From G963422275 sp963422275 (GTDB taxonomy: Bacteria; Pseudomonadota; Alphaproteobacteria; Rhodobacterales; Rhodobacteraceae), in contig OY729418.1 in the NCBI GenBank assembly GCA_963422275.1, positions 2,728,001-2,792,000 of the forward strand: 64,000 bases of DNA, in the 5' to 3' direction. Below the pieces are notes generated by a model. The model saw only the letters and a list, made by a program, of their open reading frames with translations, was not told the DNA's origin and did no database searches. Positions 37,210 through 46,330 of this stretch are shown here, in pieces. Numbering within the stretch: position 1 is the stretch's first letter; every line of letters starts with the position of its first letter. The position numbers were made by a program, and so were the translations under genes.

Positions 37210-37280
37210 CACCGCTGGTCGTGGTCCATGGATTTATGAGTGGCAGCGACTGGTGTCATCTGCACGAACTAGACTGCTAG
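37206..37280 (+). pseudogene. truncated alpha/beta hydrolase start
   Basis: An ATG overlapping the proW stop (ATGA) opens 24 codons reading MTPLVVVHGFMSGSDW, the typical first strand and oxyanion HGF-GS-W motif of an alpha/beta hydrolase, then a stop. The rest of the gene is absent; the following 114 bases before the Rieske gene contain nothing similar. It marks an abrupt end of the transporter block, probably a deletion or insertion boundary. Confidence 0.6.
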
Positions 37281-37394
37281 GTCTCATTGCCTATTCGTGA
37301 CTTCGGAAAGGGCAAGATGAACATGGGGATCGGAGGGAGGGGCTGAAGCCGCACCGGCGTTCACGATTTGCCGCCGTGCCGGTTTTTGTTTCAC

Positions 37395-37712
37395 TCAAAT
37401 GAAAATCTGGACCACTCCGCCGCAGACGCGAGAATCCACCATGTGAAGCCTCCGTGTAGCTGGTGCCGCCTTGGCCTCGCCGGTTCGCGCATCGAAAAGA
37501 CCCTGATGAAGTGGGCATTCAATGTGCTTTCCGTCAAAATAACCATCACAGAGATTCGCTCCCCCATGCGTGCAGCGGGAGAGACTCACCGTGATACCGC
37601 TCACGGTGTCGTAGACGGCGAATTCTCGCTTCCCGAGTGTGACGGGCGTTGCGTCGCCAAGCTCGATTTCGGAAAGCGGAATCAGATCTTGCCAGCGTTT
37701 TTCCCGCTTCAC
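37395..37712 (-). CDS. Rieske-type [2Fe-2S] ferredoxin
   Basis: This 105-residue single-domain Rieske protein has the cluster motifs CTHGGA (Cys/His) and CPLHQG (Cys/His), 20-odd residues apart, and the usual strand FAVYDTVSGI before them. Such small ferredoxins pass electrons from an NAD(P)H reductase to an oxygenase. It is translationally coupled (ATGA) to the preceding di-iron desaturase-type gene, so it is almost certainly that enzyme's electron donor. No reductase gene is adjacent. Confidence 0.9.
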   Translation of the reverse strand: MKREKRWQDLIPLSEIELGDATPVTLGKREFAVYDTVSGITVSLSRCTHGGANLCDGYFDGKHIECPLHQGLFDARTGEAKAAPATRRLHMVDSRVCGGVVQIFI

Positions 37713-38671
37713 GTGATTTCCTGTGAGGTGGTCCCGGCGCGAGGCCTGCGACCGAAAATCTGCTCGATTATGTCAACGTGCGCGCCAAGGTAGCCCCGTT
37801 TTTCCACGTAAACGTATCCCTCCAGCTTGCGGTGCAGCTTTGGAAGTGCATGGAACGGAACAGATGAGGCGTAATGGTGCTCGGCGTGATAGTTCATGTT
37901 CCAGCAGAGGAATCGCATCGGCAGTGTTACCAGATTGGTGCGGGTGTTCTCCTTCATGTCGTGGATGTTCGGTCGTCCGACATGCTCGGTCATTCGAATC
38001 GCTCGCATGACCGGTTCGCCCATGAAGACTGGCAGCCACCAGTACCAAATTGCTCCCCACCAGCCGACACCGACGCTGGCCACCAATATCGCGAGATAAA
38101 TCAGTGCCATCACCCGGGCCTCGAAAAACACTGCCCGATGTTCTTCCTTTGGAATGAACTGGGTTTCCGCTTCCGACAATTGTCCCATGCAATGTCGTCC
38201 CATCTCGGCAAACTTCGCGCGCCAATACGGGATCGACGAAACGTACTCGAGGTACTCTCTGAGCGAGATCGGGAGTTCAATCAGTTCTGGATCTTTGCCG
38301 TGTATCTGGGTGTAGGTGTGATGGTCGCAATGTTCGTAGCGGAAGAACTTGTTCGGAAGCATAATGACAAAACCGCAGTAGTTTCCGATGGCCTCGTTCA
38401 GCCAGCGCGACTTGAACGCCGTGTAGTGGATACACTCATGTTGCAGAGAAAAATGATGAACCAGGAGAATGCCATGAAGGAACATTGCGGGGGCAACCCA
38501 CCAAGTTCCCATTGCCAGCCAGATCAGAGAGCCCGTGCCGAACATCGCGGCGACCCAGACCGCAAGCCGGACAAGACCTGGAACGTTGGAACGCCGCATT
38601 AGCGACTTCAAATCGTGTCGGGAGAGCACACCCTCGTTGATTGCCTGGGTAATTGGTGTGAGAGTTTCCAT
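37709..38671 (-). CDS. fatty-acid-desaturase-family di-iron oxygenase
   Basis: This 320-residue membrane enzyme has three histidine boxes: HECIH (~75), HCDHHTYTQ (~113) and HAEHH (~258), plus four or more hydrophobic segments. The family contains fatty-acid desaturases and membrane hydroxylases or demethylases that use a ferredoxin and O2. Here the coupled Rieske ferredoxin and the divergent sarcosine-oxidase-type operon suggest oxidation of a small N-methyl or quaternary-amine compound rather than lipid desaturation. That is inference; a true lipid desaturase cannot be excluded. Confidence 0.85.
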   Translation of the reverse strand: METLTPITQAINEGVLSRHDLKSLMRRSNVPGLVRLAVWVAAMFGTGSLIWLAMGTWWVAPAMFLHGILLVHHFSLQHECIHYTAFKSRWLNEAIGNYCGFVIMLPNKFFRYEHCDHHTYTQIHGKDPELIELPISLREYLEYVSSIPYWRAKFAEMGRHCMGQLSEAETQFIPKEEHRAVFFEARVMALIYLAILVASVGVGWWGAIWYWWLPVFMGEPVMRAIRMTEHVGRPNIHDMKENTRTNLVTLPMRFLCWNMNYHAEHHYASSVPFHALPKLHRKLEGYVYVEKRGYLGAHVDIIEQIFGRRPRAGTTSQEIT

Positions 38672-39296
38672 CGCTTTAGATCCTTCCGAGACTGAACCAA
38701 GTGCCGAGACAATCGGTTAAGTGCATTAAATTATACCGAAAACAGAAAATTGTTTCTTGAATAAATTTGCTTGCCGACCTCTCAGTTGGCGAGGATAGAC
38801 GATGACCGTAAGGAAGGTAATTTTCTCGCAATTTGGGTGGACAGGCCCATGTGGTGCCCAAGGTTCGAAATGCCAGCCTGTCTCCGGGCCAGAGAGAATT
38901 GCCTTCTTTTTCTTGTTGGTCCAGTATGCAATTGCGGCCAAGGACTGTAGAAGAGACCACTCCATCACCTGTTTTCGTTTGAGAGCCTTCAGTTGTCGAT
39001 TGTTCTGGCCTTGCCAAACCATGGTGGTTGCAAATTGCCCACTACTAATTGGCTGCTCGCAACAGAATGGGAAGTGTTCAGCGGATCGTTAAGTGCGCCG
39101 GTTCAGGTCAGGATCGAATTCTGGGCATTGCAACGACAAGTGGGCAGTTTGCTTCATACAGTCGTTCGGCATTGCAGAGTCTTGATCGCATTTGCCTTGA
39201 ACTGCTGCTTCCAGGCGGGAGGTGCGCCAACGGGGTTCCTTGACTGCAGCAAAATTGTGCTGTCATCGGTTTGCCGCACATGGCAATGAAAGCTCA
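38672..39296. other. divergent intergenic region between desaturase and soxB
   Basis: About 625 bases separate the two divergent starts. No gene with family resemblance was found on either strand. The AT-rich block at 38720-38770 may hold the desaturase promoter. Confidence 0.4.
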
Positions 39297-40547
39297 ATGC
39301 AACGCTACTCGATTTTTTCGCTCGCTCGCCACGCTCTGGCTGGCCATCGAAACTGGCAACGGGCTTGGCGTAGCCCGCCTCTGAAGGAGAAGTATGAGGT
39401 AATCATTGTCGGGGCAGGCGGGCACGGGCTCGCGACCGCCTACTATCTTGCCAAGAATCACGGTGTTACCGACGTGGCGGTTCTGGAGCGTGGCTGGCTG
39501 GGCGGCGGCAATGTCGCAAGAAACACCGTCACGGTCCGCTCCAATTACCTCCGGGACGAAAGCATTCCATTTTACGTGAAGTCAGTCAAACTTTTCGAAG
39601 GCTTGACAAGGGAGCTCAACTTCAACCTGATGTACTCGAAGCGGGGAATGGTGGACATTGTTCAAACCTACCCAAAGCTTCGAAACCTTCGGAGGCGGAT
39701 GCTGGCGATGGATATCTTCGGATCCACGTACAAGCCCATGACCGTTTCTGAAATTCGCAGGCGAATTCCGGCACTCACTGGTGGCGGGACCGACTCCAGA
39801 TTGCCGATTATCGCCGGAATGCTTCACCCGGACGCTGCGGTGAGCCGGCACGACGCTGTGGCTTGGGGGTACGCGAGGGCAGCCGACGGCCGCGGCGTCT
39901 CGATTCACGAGCACACGGAGGTCAAGTCTCTGCGACGCGGTTCGGACGGCGCGATAAACGGAGTGGAAACTAGCCGAGGCGAGGTTGCGGCCGAAAAAGT
40001 GGCACTGGCAGTGTCAGGACACACGACAACGCTCACGGAAACGGCGGGACTTCGTCTCCCGCTACGCACCTTCAACCTCACAGCATTCGTGTCGGAACCG
40101 GTGAAGCCTGTGATCAATATGATCGTAAACTGCCCCGACCTCGGCGTGTACTTGTCTCAGTCGGATAAGGGAGAACTGATTGTCGGCGGGGCGCCGGACC
40201 CCGGCCAATCCTTTCGGCGAGACATCAAGCAAACGGTGTTCGAGGATTCTGTCTGCGCGATGCTTGAACTGTTTCCCGCGTTCAAGAGACTGAAACTCCT
40301 CCGCCAGTGGGGTGGTCACTTGGACTTTGCGCACGATGCCTCGCCAATCATGTCAACAACTGACGTTCCCGGGCTTTTCGTTTCGGCAGGATGGTGGGGA
40401 GGCTACAAGGCAATCCCGGCGGGCGGCTTGACCTTGGCTCACCTCGTTGCGACGGGCGAACCTCATCCGCTGATGGCTCCTTTCACGCTAAACCGGTTTC
40501 GCAATCTGGAATTCATTTCCGAGACCGGCACGACAGCAGTTTTCTGA
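39297..40547 (+). CDS. soxB: sarcosine-oxidase-type beta subunit (or N-methylglutamate dehydrogenase subunit A)
   Basis: This 416-residue flavoprotein has the FAD dinucleotide motif VIIVGAGGHGLATAYYLAK (~30-48) followed by LERGWLGGGNVARN, exactly as in SoxB of heterotetrameric sarcosine oxidase. It holds the amine-oxidising site and converts sarcosine to glycine with transfer of the methyl group as formaldehyde or methylene-THF. I placed the start at 39297 (MQRYSIFSLARHAL), the family's normal N-terminus, not at the longer frame. The same subunit layout occurs in N-methylglutamate dehydrogenase (MgdABCD), so the substrate is open. Confidence 0.88.
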   Translation: MQRYSIFSLARHALAGHRNWQRAWRSPPLKEKYEVIIVGAGGHGLATAYYLAKNHGVTDVAVLERGWLGGGNVARNTVTVRSNYLRDESIPFYVKSVKLFEGLTRELNFNLMYSKRGMVDIVQTYPKLRNLRRRMLAMDIFGSTYKPMTVSEIRRRIPALTGGGTDSRLPIIAGMLHPDAAVSRHDAVAWGYARAADGRGVSIHEHTEVKSLRRGSDGAINGVETSRGEVAAEKVALAVSGHTTTLTETAGLRLPLRTFNLTAFVSEPVKPVINMIVNCPDLGVYLSQSDKGELIVGGAPDPGQSFRRDIKQTVFEDSVCAMLELFPAFKRLKLLRQWGGHLDFAHDASPIMSTTDVPGLFVSAGWWGGYKAIPAGGLTLAHLVATGEPHPLMAPFTLNRFRNLEFISETGTTAVF

Positions 40548-40556
40548 GGCGACGGC

Positions 40557-40820
40557 ATGCTGGAGATTGAATGCCCGTTCTGCGGATCGCGTGACGAGCG
40601 GGAATTCGTCTACGGCGGACCCGCTGGACCGCGGCGGCCAGATGATCCGGAGGGTGTTTCGGACACTGGCTGGGTCGATCGTCTCATCGTTCCGGAAAAC
40701 CCGCTCGGTCCAGTGCTGGAGCACTGGTGGCATTTGCGCGGATGTGGGGAGTGGGTCACAATTCGGCGCGATACGCAGACGCACGAGACAAATGAAGCCC
40801 GCCGGGAGCAATGTCGGTGA
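40557..40820 (+). CDS. soxD: sarcosine-oxidase-type delta subunit
   Basis: This 87-residue zinc subunit has ligands Cys6, Cys9, His59 and Cys63 exactly where SoxD has them (CPFCG and HWWHLRGCGEW). The small subunit helps shape the complex. Its last codons overlap the start of soxA by 10 nt, consistent with a tightly coupled soxBDAG operon. Length is slightly below the usual ~95-100. Confidence 0.9.
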   Translation: MLEIECPFCGSRDEREFVYGGPAGPRRPDDPEGVSDTGWVDRLIVPENPLGPVLEHWWHLRGCGEWVTIRRDTQTHETNEARREQCR

Positions 40821-43756
40821 CCGGATTAAGAAGATTGTCTGAAGGTGGGAGAATAGACCGTCATCGACCGGTTCGATTCGAATTCAACGGAAAGAACTAC
40901 GCTGCGTTCAGCGGTGACACGATCGCGTCCGCGCTGCTTGCGAACGGTGAATCGCTTACTGCACGAAGCTTCAAGCTGCATCGTCCCCGCGGAATCATCA
41001 GCGCGGGGATCGAGGAGCCCGGCACGATAGTCGAGCTCTTGGACGGCGATGCATCGGCCAATCAACCTGCAACGATAGTGCAGGCGACGGACGGGCTGAG
41101 GATAAAATCAGTAGGTTGCTGGCCGTCTCCGAAACTTGATTTCGGAGGTATCAATCAGCTTTTCGCGTCCATGCTCCCCGCCGCATTCTACTACAAGACG
41201 TTCTTCTGGCCGAGCTGGCGCCTCTATGAACCCTTGATTCGTCGAGCTGCCGGACGTGCTTTCGCGCCGAGATGCCCACCTGACGGCGGACGTTACGAGG
41301 CTCGGAACTGGCATTGCGACGTTCTGGTTGCTGGTGCCGGCCCCGCCGGATTGATGGCGGCGCTCACTGCTGCTCGTTCTGGTTCAAGGGTGCTGCTTGC
41401 GGATCAGGGAATGGAGGCTGGAGGAAGCCTGCTCGATCAGATTGTCGAAATCGGGGGCAACTCCGCTGAAGAATGGGTTGCAGACACTGTGGCCGAGCTT
41501 TCGGCGATGGAAAATGTTGTTCACCTGCAAAACTCGTTGGTGTGGGCTTATCGAGAGCATAATTTGATTCTGGTCTGCGAGCGAGATTTGCATCGGGAAG
41601 GAATCCTGGAGCGGAACTGGCGCGTTAGAGCGAAGCGAGTGGTCATCGCGACCGGGTCTACTGAGCGAATGCTTGTGTTTCCCGACAACGACAGGCCTGG
41701 GATCATGCTTGCATCCGCCGTTCGGAGCTACGTTAACCGCTTTGCGGTGCGCCCGGGTACCCGAGCGGTCGTGGTCACCAACAATGACAGTGCCTATTCG
41801 GCCATTCGCGACATGCTTTCTGCTGGAATCGAGGTTGCGGCTGTCGTGGACAGCCGCGAAAGCGTTTCCGAAACGGTCAGCAGAGGGACCGGAGGGATAG
41901 AGCTGCTTTCTGGGCACGAAATTGCTCGTGTCTTCGGTCGTCGACGAGTCAGAGGGGTATCTGTCATGCCTATTGAGGGTAGAGGGGAGCAACACATCGA
42001 CTGCGACCTTGTGGCGGTTTCCGGCGGGTGGAACCCGTCGGTTCAATTGTGGTCTCAGTCTCGTGGCGCACTGCGCTACGATGAAGCGCTGGCAGCATTC
42101 GTCCCCGGCAAGGCAGCACAGCCAGCTGTCTGTGCTGGAGCTGCCGCTGGCGACTTCACGCTTGAAGAGGCGTTTATGGGCGGAGCAAGGGTGGGGGCCA
42201 ACATCATTGGGGAACCGGAGCTTGCCCATGGCATGAAAATTCCTGCCGTGGATCAAGAGCCGCCGTACAGGATCCAGCCGATTTGGCATGCGAGGTCTGC
42301 TTCGGTTAGGCCGCACTCATTTGTGGACATTCTGAACGACGTAACCCTGCAGGATTTGCACATTGCGATGCGGGAAGGGTTTCGTTCAGTCGAACTGATG
42401 AAGCGATATACCACCGCCGGCATGGGAATGGATCAGGGAAGAACCGGCAACATGGCCGTGATCTCGGCGATCGCCGACGCGAGTCGAAAATCGCCCGGAG
42501 ATGTCGGGGTAACGACGTTCCGTTCGCCCACTGCCCCGGTCTCGTTCGGGTCCATTGCCGGAATCAGGGAAGCATCGGTTGCGCTTCCGTATCGTCATAC
42601 GCCGGTGACAGAGTGGAATATCGAGCAGGACGCCGTGATGTACGAGGCTGGCGCACGGTGGAGGCGGCCCGGTTACTTTCCGCGCCCAGGCGAAACCATG
42701 CAGGACGCGGTGAATCGAGAGGCACGGGCGGTGCGCGAATCGGTTGGCGTGTACGATGGCTCTCCGCTAGGGACCTTCGAGATCAAGGGAAAGGACGCGC
42801 CTCGCTTTTTGGACATGCTCTACACCAGTTCGTTCTCCGAACTTGCAGTGGGCCAAGGTCGCTATGGACTCATGCTTTCGGATGACGGGCTGATTCTGGA
42901 TGACGGCGTCAGCTTCCGGCTTGGCAAATACAGGTACCTGGCATCGACTTCGACCGCTCATGCCGACGCGGTCTATCGGCACATGACGAAATTCCTTGCC
43001 ATCGAGCGTCCCAACTGGGAGGTCTGGATTGCAGATCTCACGAGCCAATGGGCGAACGCGACGATCTGCGGGCCACTGGCGCGAAAGACTCTTTCTGCGT
43101 TGGGCACTGACATCGATATTTCACGGAAAGGCTTTCCATTCATGGCGCTTCGGGAAGGAACGGTCGCCGGCTTCCCCGCGAGAGTCGCGCGCGTTAGCTT
43201 CACGGGCGAGGTGTCCTTCGAGATCAATGTGCGTCCGCGGGATATGAAAGCTCTTTGGGCCGCTGTCATGGAGGCGGGGCGAGAGTTTGGAATAACGCCT
43301 GTGGGATCAGAGACAAGCCATGTCCTTCGCGTCGAGAAGGGGTTCCTTTCCACGGGACATGAAGTTGATGGCACTGTTGATCCGTTCGATCTCGGAATGG
43401 GATGGGTCATGTCACGAAAGAAGAGCGACTTCATCGGCAAGCGTTCGGTTTTTTTGAGAAGGAAATCGGGAAAGCCACGAAGACGGCTTGTCGGTCTACT
43501 CACCTTGGATGCGCGGCGTGTGCTCCCTGAAGGCGCTCCGATCACGAATGGAGGCCGCAAGGAGCCGACGGAAGGGTTTGTGACTGCTTCGGTGTGGAGC
43601 GCGGTCAACGAGCGTTCGGTCGCGCTTGCACTGCTGGAGGACGGTAGAGATCAATTGGGTGCGGAGGTCCATATTCGACTGCCTGACGAGGTTATTGCGG
43701 CCACGGTAACGTCGCCCTGTTTTCATGATCCTGAAGGCAAATTGTTGCGGGGCTGA
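40811..43756 (+). CDS. soxA: sarcosine-oxidase-type alpha subunit
   Basis: This 981-residue subunit has three parts. An N-terminal ferredoxin-like domain (VRFEFNGKNYAAFSGDTIAS) is followed by a dinucleotide-binding domain with VLVAGAGPAGLMAALTAARS near 170. A C-terminal aminomethyltransferase-like (GCV_T) domain spans ~600-981 (FLDMLYTSSFSELAVGQGRY, GPLARKTLSALG) and binds tetrahydrofolate. In the known complex it channels the methylene unit to folate. Length and order match SoxA/MgdC. It overlaps soxD upstream and lies against soxG downstream. Confidence 0.92.
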   Translation: MSVTGLRRLSEGGRIDRHRPVRFEFNGKNYAAFSGDTIASALLANGESLTARSFKLHRPRGIISAGIEEPGTIVELLDGDASANQPATIVQATDGLRIKSVGCWPSPKLDFGGINQLFASMLPAAFYYKTFFWPSWRLYEPLIRRAAGRAFAPRCPPDGGRYEARNWHCDVLVAGAGPAGLMAALTAARSGSRVLLADQGMEAGGSLLDQIVEIGGNSAEEWVADTVAELSAMENVVHLQNSLVWAYREHNLILVCERDLHREGILERNWRVRAKRVVIATGSTERMLVFPDNDRPGIMLASAVRSYVNRFAVRPGTRAVVVTNNDSAYSAIRDMLSAGIEVAAVVDSRESVSETVSRGTGGIELLSGHEIARVFGRRRVRGVSVMPIEGRGEQHIDCDLVAVSGGWNPSVQLWSQSRGALRYDEALAAFVPGKAAQPAVCAGAAAGDFTLEEAFMGGARVGANIIGEPELAHGMKIPAVDQEPPYRIQPIWHARSASVRPHSFVDILNDVTLQDLHIAMREGFRSVELMKRYTTAGMGMDQGRTGNMAVISAIADASRKSPGDVGVTTFRSPTAPVSFGSIAGIREASVALPYRHTPVTEWNIEQDAVMYEAGARWRRPGYFPRPGETMQDAVNREARAVRESVGVYDGSPLGTFEIKGKDAPRFLDMLYTSSFSELAVGQGRYGLMLSDDGLILDDGVSFRLGKYRYLASTSTAHADAVYRHMTKFLAIERPNWEVWIADLTSQWANATICGPLARKTLSALGTDIDISRKGFPFMALREGTVAGFPARVARVSFTGEVSFEINVRPRDMKALWAAVMEAGREFGITPVGSETSHVLRVEKGFLSTGHEVDGTVDPFDLGMGWVMSRKKSDFIGKRSVFLRRKSGKPRRRLVGLLTLDARRVLPEGAPITNGGRKEPTEGFVTASVWSAVNERSVALALLEDGRDQLGAEVHIRLPDEVIAATVTSPCFHDPEGKLLRG

Positions 43757-43757
43757 C

Positions 43758-44258
43758 GTGACCTATCGCGTTTCAATTCGGCGAATGGGATTGGTTTCGC
43801 TATTTGACATCCAAGGAAAACTTGGGGATGTGACTGCATGGGCCGGAAATTCCCTGCCGCCGTTTCCTGATCTGGCCAACACTGGCACGCAGGCTGGCGA
43901 GCGCGAATTGTATTGGGTCGGACGCCATCGCTGGATGCTGCGAGGCCCTATAAGCCAGGAAAATGCGATTAACCAAGCATTGCTGCCTGAATCGGCTCCA
44001 TCGGGAGTCTCGATTGTGATTGTCTCGGATGCGCATGCGTTCTTCAAAATTTCCGGACCGGACGCCGACCAGGTTCTTGCGGTCGCCACGTCGCTCGATT
44101 TCTTCGAAATGCCCGCAAATGGCGCAGGTTTCACTGAGGTCTTCGGTCAGCGGGCGTTGATCGTCAAGCGTCGCCAAGGATACGAGCTCGCGTTTGATTC
44201 AAGTTATGCCGCAATGATGGAGGACTTCCTCGCGCGGGCAAGCGGAACCCGGTGCTGA
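43758..44258 (+). CDS. soxG: sarcosine-oxidase-type gamma subunit
   Basis: This ~166-residue protein is the last of the soxBDAG group and resembles the GCV_T-like gamma subunit (FDIQGKLGDVTAWAG, HAFFKISGPDADQVLAVATS). I chose the GTG at 43758, just after the soxA stop and preceded by GCGGGG; an ATG at 43725 inside soxA would add 11 residues. The sequence is weakly conserved in this family, so assignment leans on gene order. Confidence 0.82.
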   Translation: MTYRVSIRRMGLVSLFDIQGKLGDVTAWAGNSLPPFPDLANTGTQAGERELYWVGRHRWMLRGPISQENAINQALLPESAPSGVSIVIVSDAHAFFKISGPDADQVLAVATSLDFFEMPANGAGFTEVFGQRALIVKRRQGYELAFDSSYAAMMEDFLARASGTRC

Positions 44259-44387
44259 GAGTCTTGCTTCCGGGGTGTGTTGACAATCGCTGTCGACTTA
44301 TGATCTGCGGCAGGCTTGGCAATGATTTTCATTTGCTGGAGACGTTCTTTTCAGTGCATTACGCATAAAGCATCCTTGGAGGAGGGG

Positions 44388-45473
44388 GTGGAATTGCCGC
44401 AGCTGGAAAATTTGCTTGCCGGTGCCCGGAACCTGCTTGTTAACTGCATGCAGGCACAGGCGGAAGACAGAATTGTTGTGCTGCATGAATCGCCCGATCT
44501 CGGTCATTATGACAGCGGAGTAATTGACGCAGTCCGGGCATGCACGAGCGGTTTGGGCCTCAATGCCAAGTTTCTCGAAGTTCCGTTTTTCAAGGAGGAT
44601 GCGAGACTCACACCGGAAGTCCAGGCAACCATGCGGGGAGCTGACCGTACAGTCTTCTTGGCCCGCTTGGGCGATCAACTGCGGTTCACGGATTTTCCCG
44701 AAGGAGCAAGGGCGACGGTCTGCTACGCATTGTCGGAGGAAATGTTGGGCTCCCGTTTCGGCACCGCACATCATGACGCTTTCGAGGCGATCAAAACCGC
44801 CATCGGGGAAATGGCCGCATCAAGCCGCGAAATCCGAGTGACCTGTCCCTTGGGGACCAACTTCTCGGGCCCAGGCGGCGGTTTCGAAGGCTCGTTTCAC
44901 GATGTCCGGGTGAACCGCTTTCCCATGCTTGTATCCACTCCGATTCTCGCCAAGGAATTCTCAGGCACCGTGGCCCTTCCCAAGATACTGGCGGGAACTG
45001 GGTCGCGCTACTACACACCGTTTGGACTGGAGTTGGCGGGCGTACTGCATGCGCGCTTCAGGCAAGGGCAACTTGTTGGATTCTACGGTCGGCCGGAAGA
45101 CGTCGCCACTGCCGAGAAGCACTATGACTTCGTTTCCCGACGCTTTGGAATCGATCGAAACTTCGTCCATTCTTGGCATGTCGGCATTCACCCAGGCATG
45201 AGCTACCCGAGACCAGCGGCGGAGAACTACGAGCGTTGGAGCGCGTCTGCATTCGGGAATCCAAGACTGCTGCATTTCCACACGTGCGGAGCATACGCGC
45301 CGGGCGAGATATCTTGGAACATCCTGGATCCGACGTGCAGCTTTGACGGCGTGGACGTATGGGAGCATGGGAGGCTCTTGCCTCGACGAATCCCGAGTGG
45401 CACGGCGATTCTGGATCGGTTTCCCTGTGCGAGAGAAGTGTTCGAGAATCCTGCTCAGGAGGTTGGAATCTGA
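44388..45473 (+). CDS. uncharacterised protein with M29-aminopeptidase-like N-terminus
   Basis: This ~361-residue protein starts from a GTG at 44388 with GGAGG at 44378-44382. The opening (LLAGARNLLVNCMQAQAEDR, IVVLHESPDL) looks like the first domain of M29 metallopeptidases, and the middle (CPLGTNFSGPGGGFEG) is a distinctive loop. I do not see a complete set of M29 metal ligands, though the C-terminal part has several His (HSWHVGIHPGM, HFHTCGAY). Its place between soxG and a polar amino-acid transporter suggests a hydrolytic step on an N-methylated or amino-acid compound. Function unknown. Confidence 0.6.
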   Translation: MELPQLENLLAGARNLLVNCMQAQAEDRIVVLHESPDLGHYDSGVIDAVRACTSGLGLNAKFLEVPFFKEDARLTPEVQATMRGADRTVFLARLGDQLRFTDFPEGARATVCYALSEEMLGSRFGTAHHDAFEAIKTAIGEMAASSREIRVTCPLGTNFSGPGGGFEGSFHDVRVNRFPMLVSTPILAKEFSGTVALPKILAGTGSRYYTPFGLELAGVLHARFRQGQLVGFYGRPEDVATAEKHYDFVSRRFGIDRNFVHSWHVGIHPGMSYPRPAAENYERWSASAFGNPRLLHFHTCGAYAPGEISWNILDPTCSFDGVDVWEHGRLLPRRIPSGTAILDRFPCAREVFENPAQEVGI

Positions 45474-45578
45474 GAGACTATCCTGAATTCCATCCTGCAG
45501 CGCGGTTGCCCGCATCGGCAAAGTGAAGTACACGAGTTCACGATTTTGCAACTTCTGGAACTGACAGCCGGCACTGGG

Positions 45579-46325
45579 ATGTCCGAACCCACTCCAATCA
45601 TCGAGATCAAGAATCTCGACAAGTTCTTCGGCAACTTTCAGGCGTTGAACAACGTGAGCTTGACTGTGAACTCGGGCGAGCGCGTCGTGATCTGCGGACC
45701 TTCGGGCTCGGGAAAATCGACCCTCATCAGATGTATCAACCGCTTGGAGGAGCATTCGGCTGGCAGCCTTGTCGTCGACGGGATTGAATTGACCGACGAA
45801 ACCAAGAACATTCGCGCCGTCAGGATGGAGGTCGGCATGGTTTTCCAGCAGTTCAACCTGTTCCCTCACTTGACAGTGCTCGAGAACCTGACTGTCGGGC
45901 CGATCCGTGTCAGGAGGCTTTCCAAGCCAGAAGCGATCGAGCGTGCCCGCAAGTTTCTTGATCGCGTCCATATTCCCGAACAGGCCGACAAGTATCCGGC
46001 GCAACTTTCCGGAGGTCAGCAGCAGCGAGTGGCGATCGCGCGGTCGCTCTGCATGGAGCCACGAATAATGCTCTTCGACGAGCCGACTTCGGCTCTCGAT
46101 CCGGAAATGATCAACGAGGTTCTGGACGTCATGGTGGAATTGGCCGAGAGCGGAATGACGATGATTTGCGTAACCCATGAAATGGGCTTTGCCCGCAAGG
46201 TGGCCGACATGATGGTCTTCATGGAGAATGGCCAGATTGTCGAGACGGCACCGCCGGACACATTCTTTGCCAATCCGTCCAGCGAGCGCTGCAGGACGTT
46301 TCTCGATCAGATCCTGGAGCATTGA
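45579..46325 (+). CDS. polar amino-acid ABC transporter, ATPase
   Basis: This 248-residue ATPase is of the GlnQ/HisP (PAAT) type. Walker A is GPSGSGKS (40-47), the Q-loop is VFQQFNLFPHLTVLEN, the signature is LSGGQQQR and Walker B is IMLFDEPTSALDPEM. The ATG at 45579 is the family's normal start. It energises import with the two permeases and the binding protein that follow. The gene order ATPase, permease, binding protein, permease on one strand supports one transporter. The ligand is probably an amino acid or small amine handled by the neighbouring enzymes. Confidence 0.93.
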   Translation: MSEPTPIIEIKNLDKFFGNFQALNNVSLTVNSGERVVICGPSGSGKSTLIRCINRLEEHSAGSLVVDGIELTDETKNIRAVRMEVGMVFQQFNLFPHLTVLENLTVGPIRVRRLSKPEAIERARKFLDRVHIPEQADKYPAQLSGGQQQRVAIARSLCMEPRIMLFDEPTSALDPEMINEVLDVMVELAESGMTMICVTHEMGFARKVADMMVFMENGQIVETAPPDTFFANPSSERCRTFLDQILEH

Positions 46326-46330
46326 ACCGC

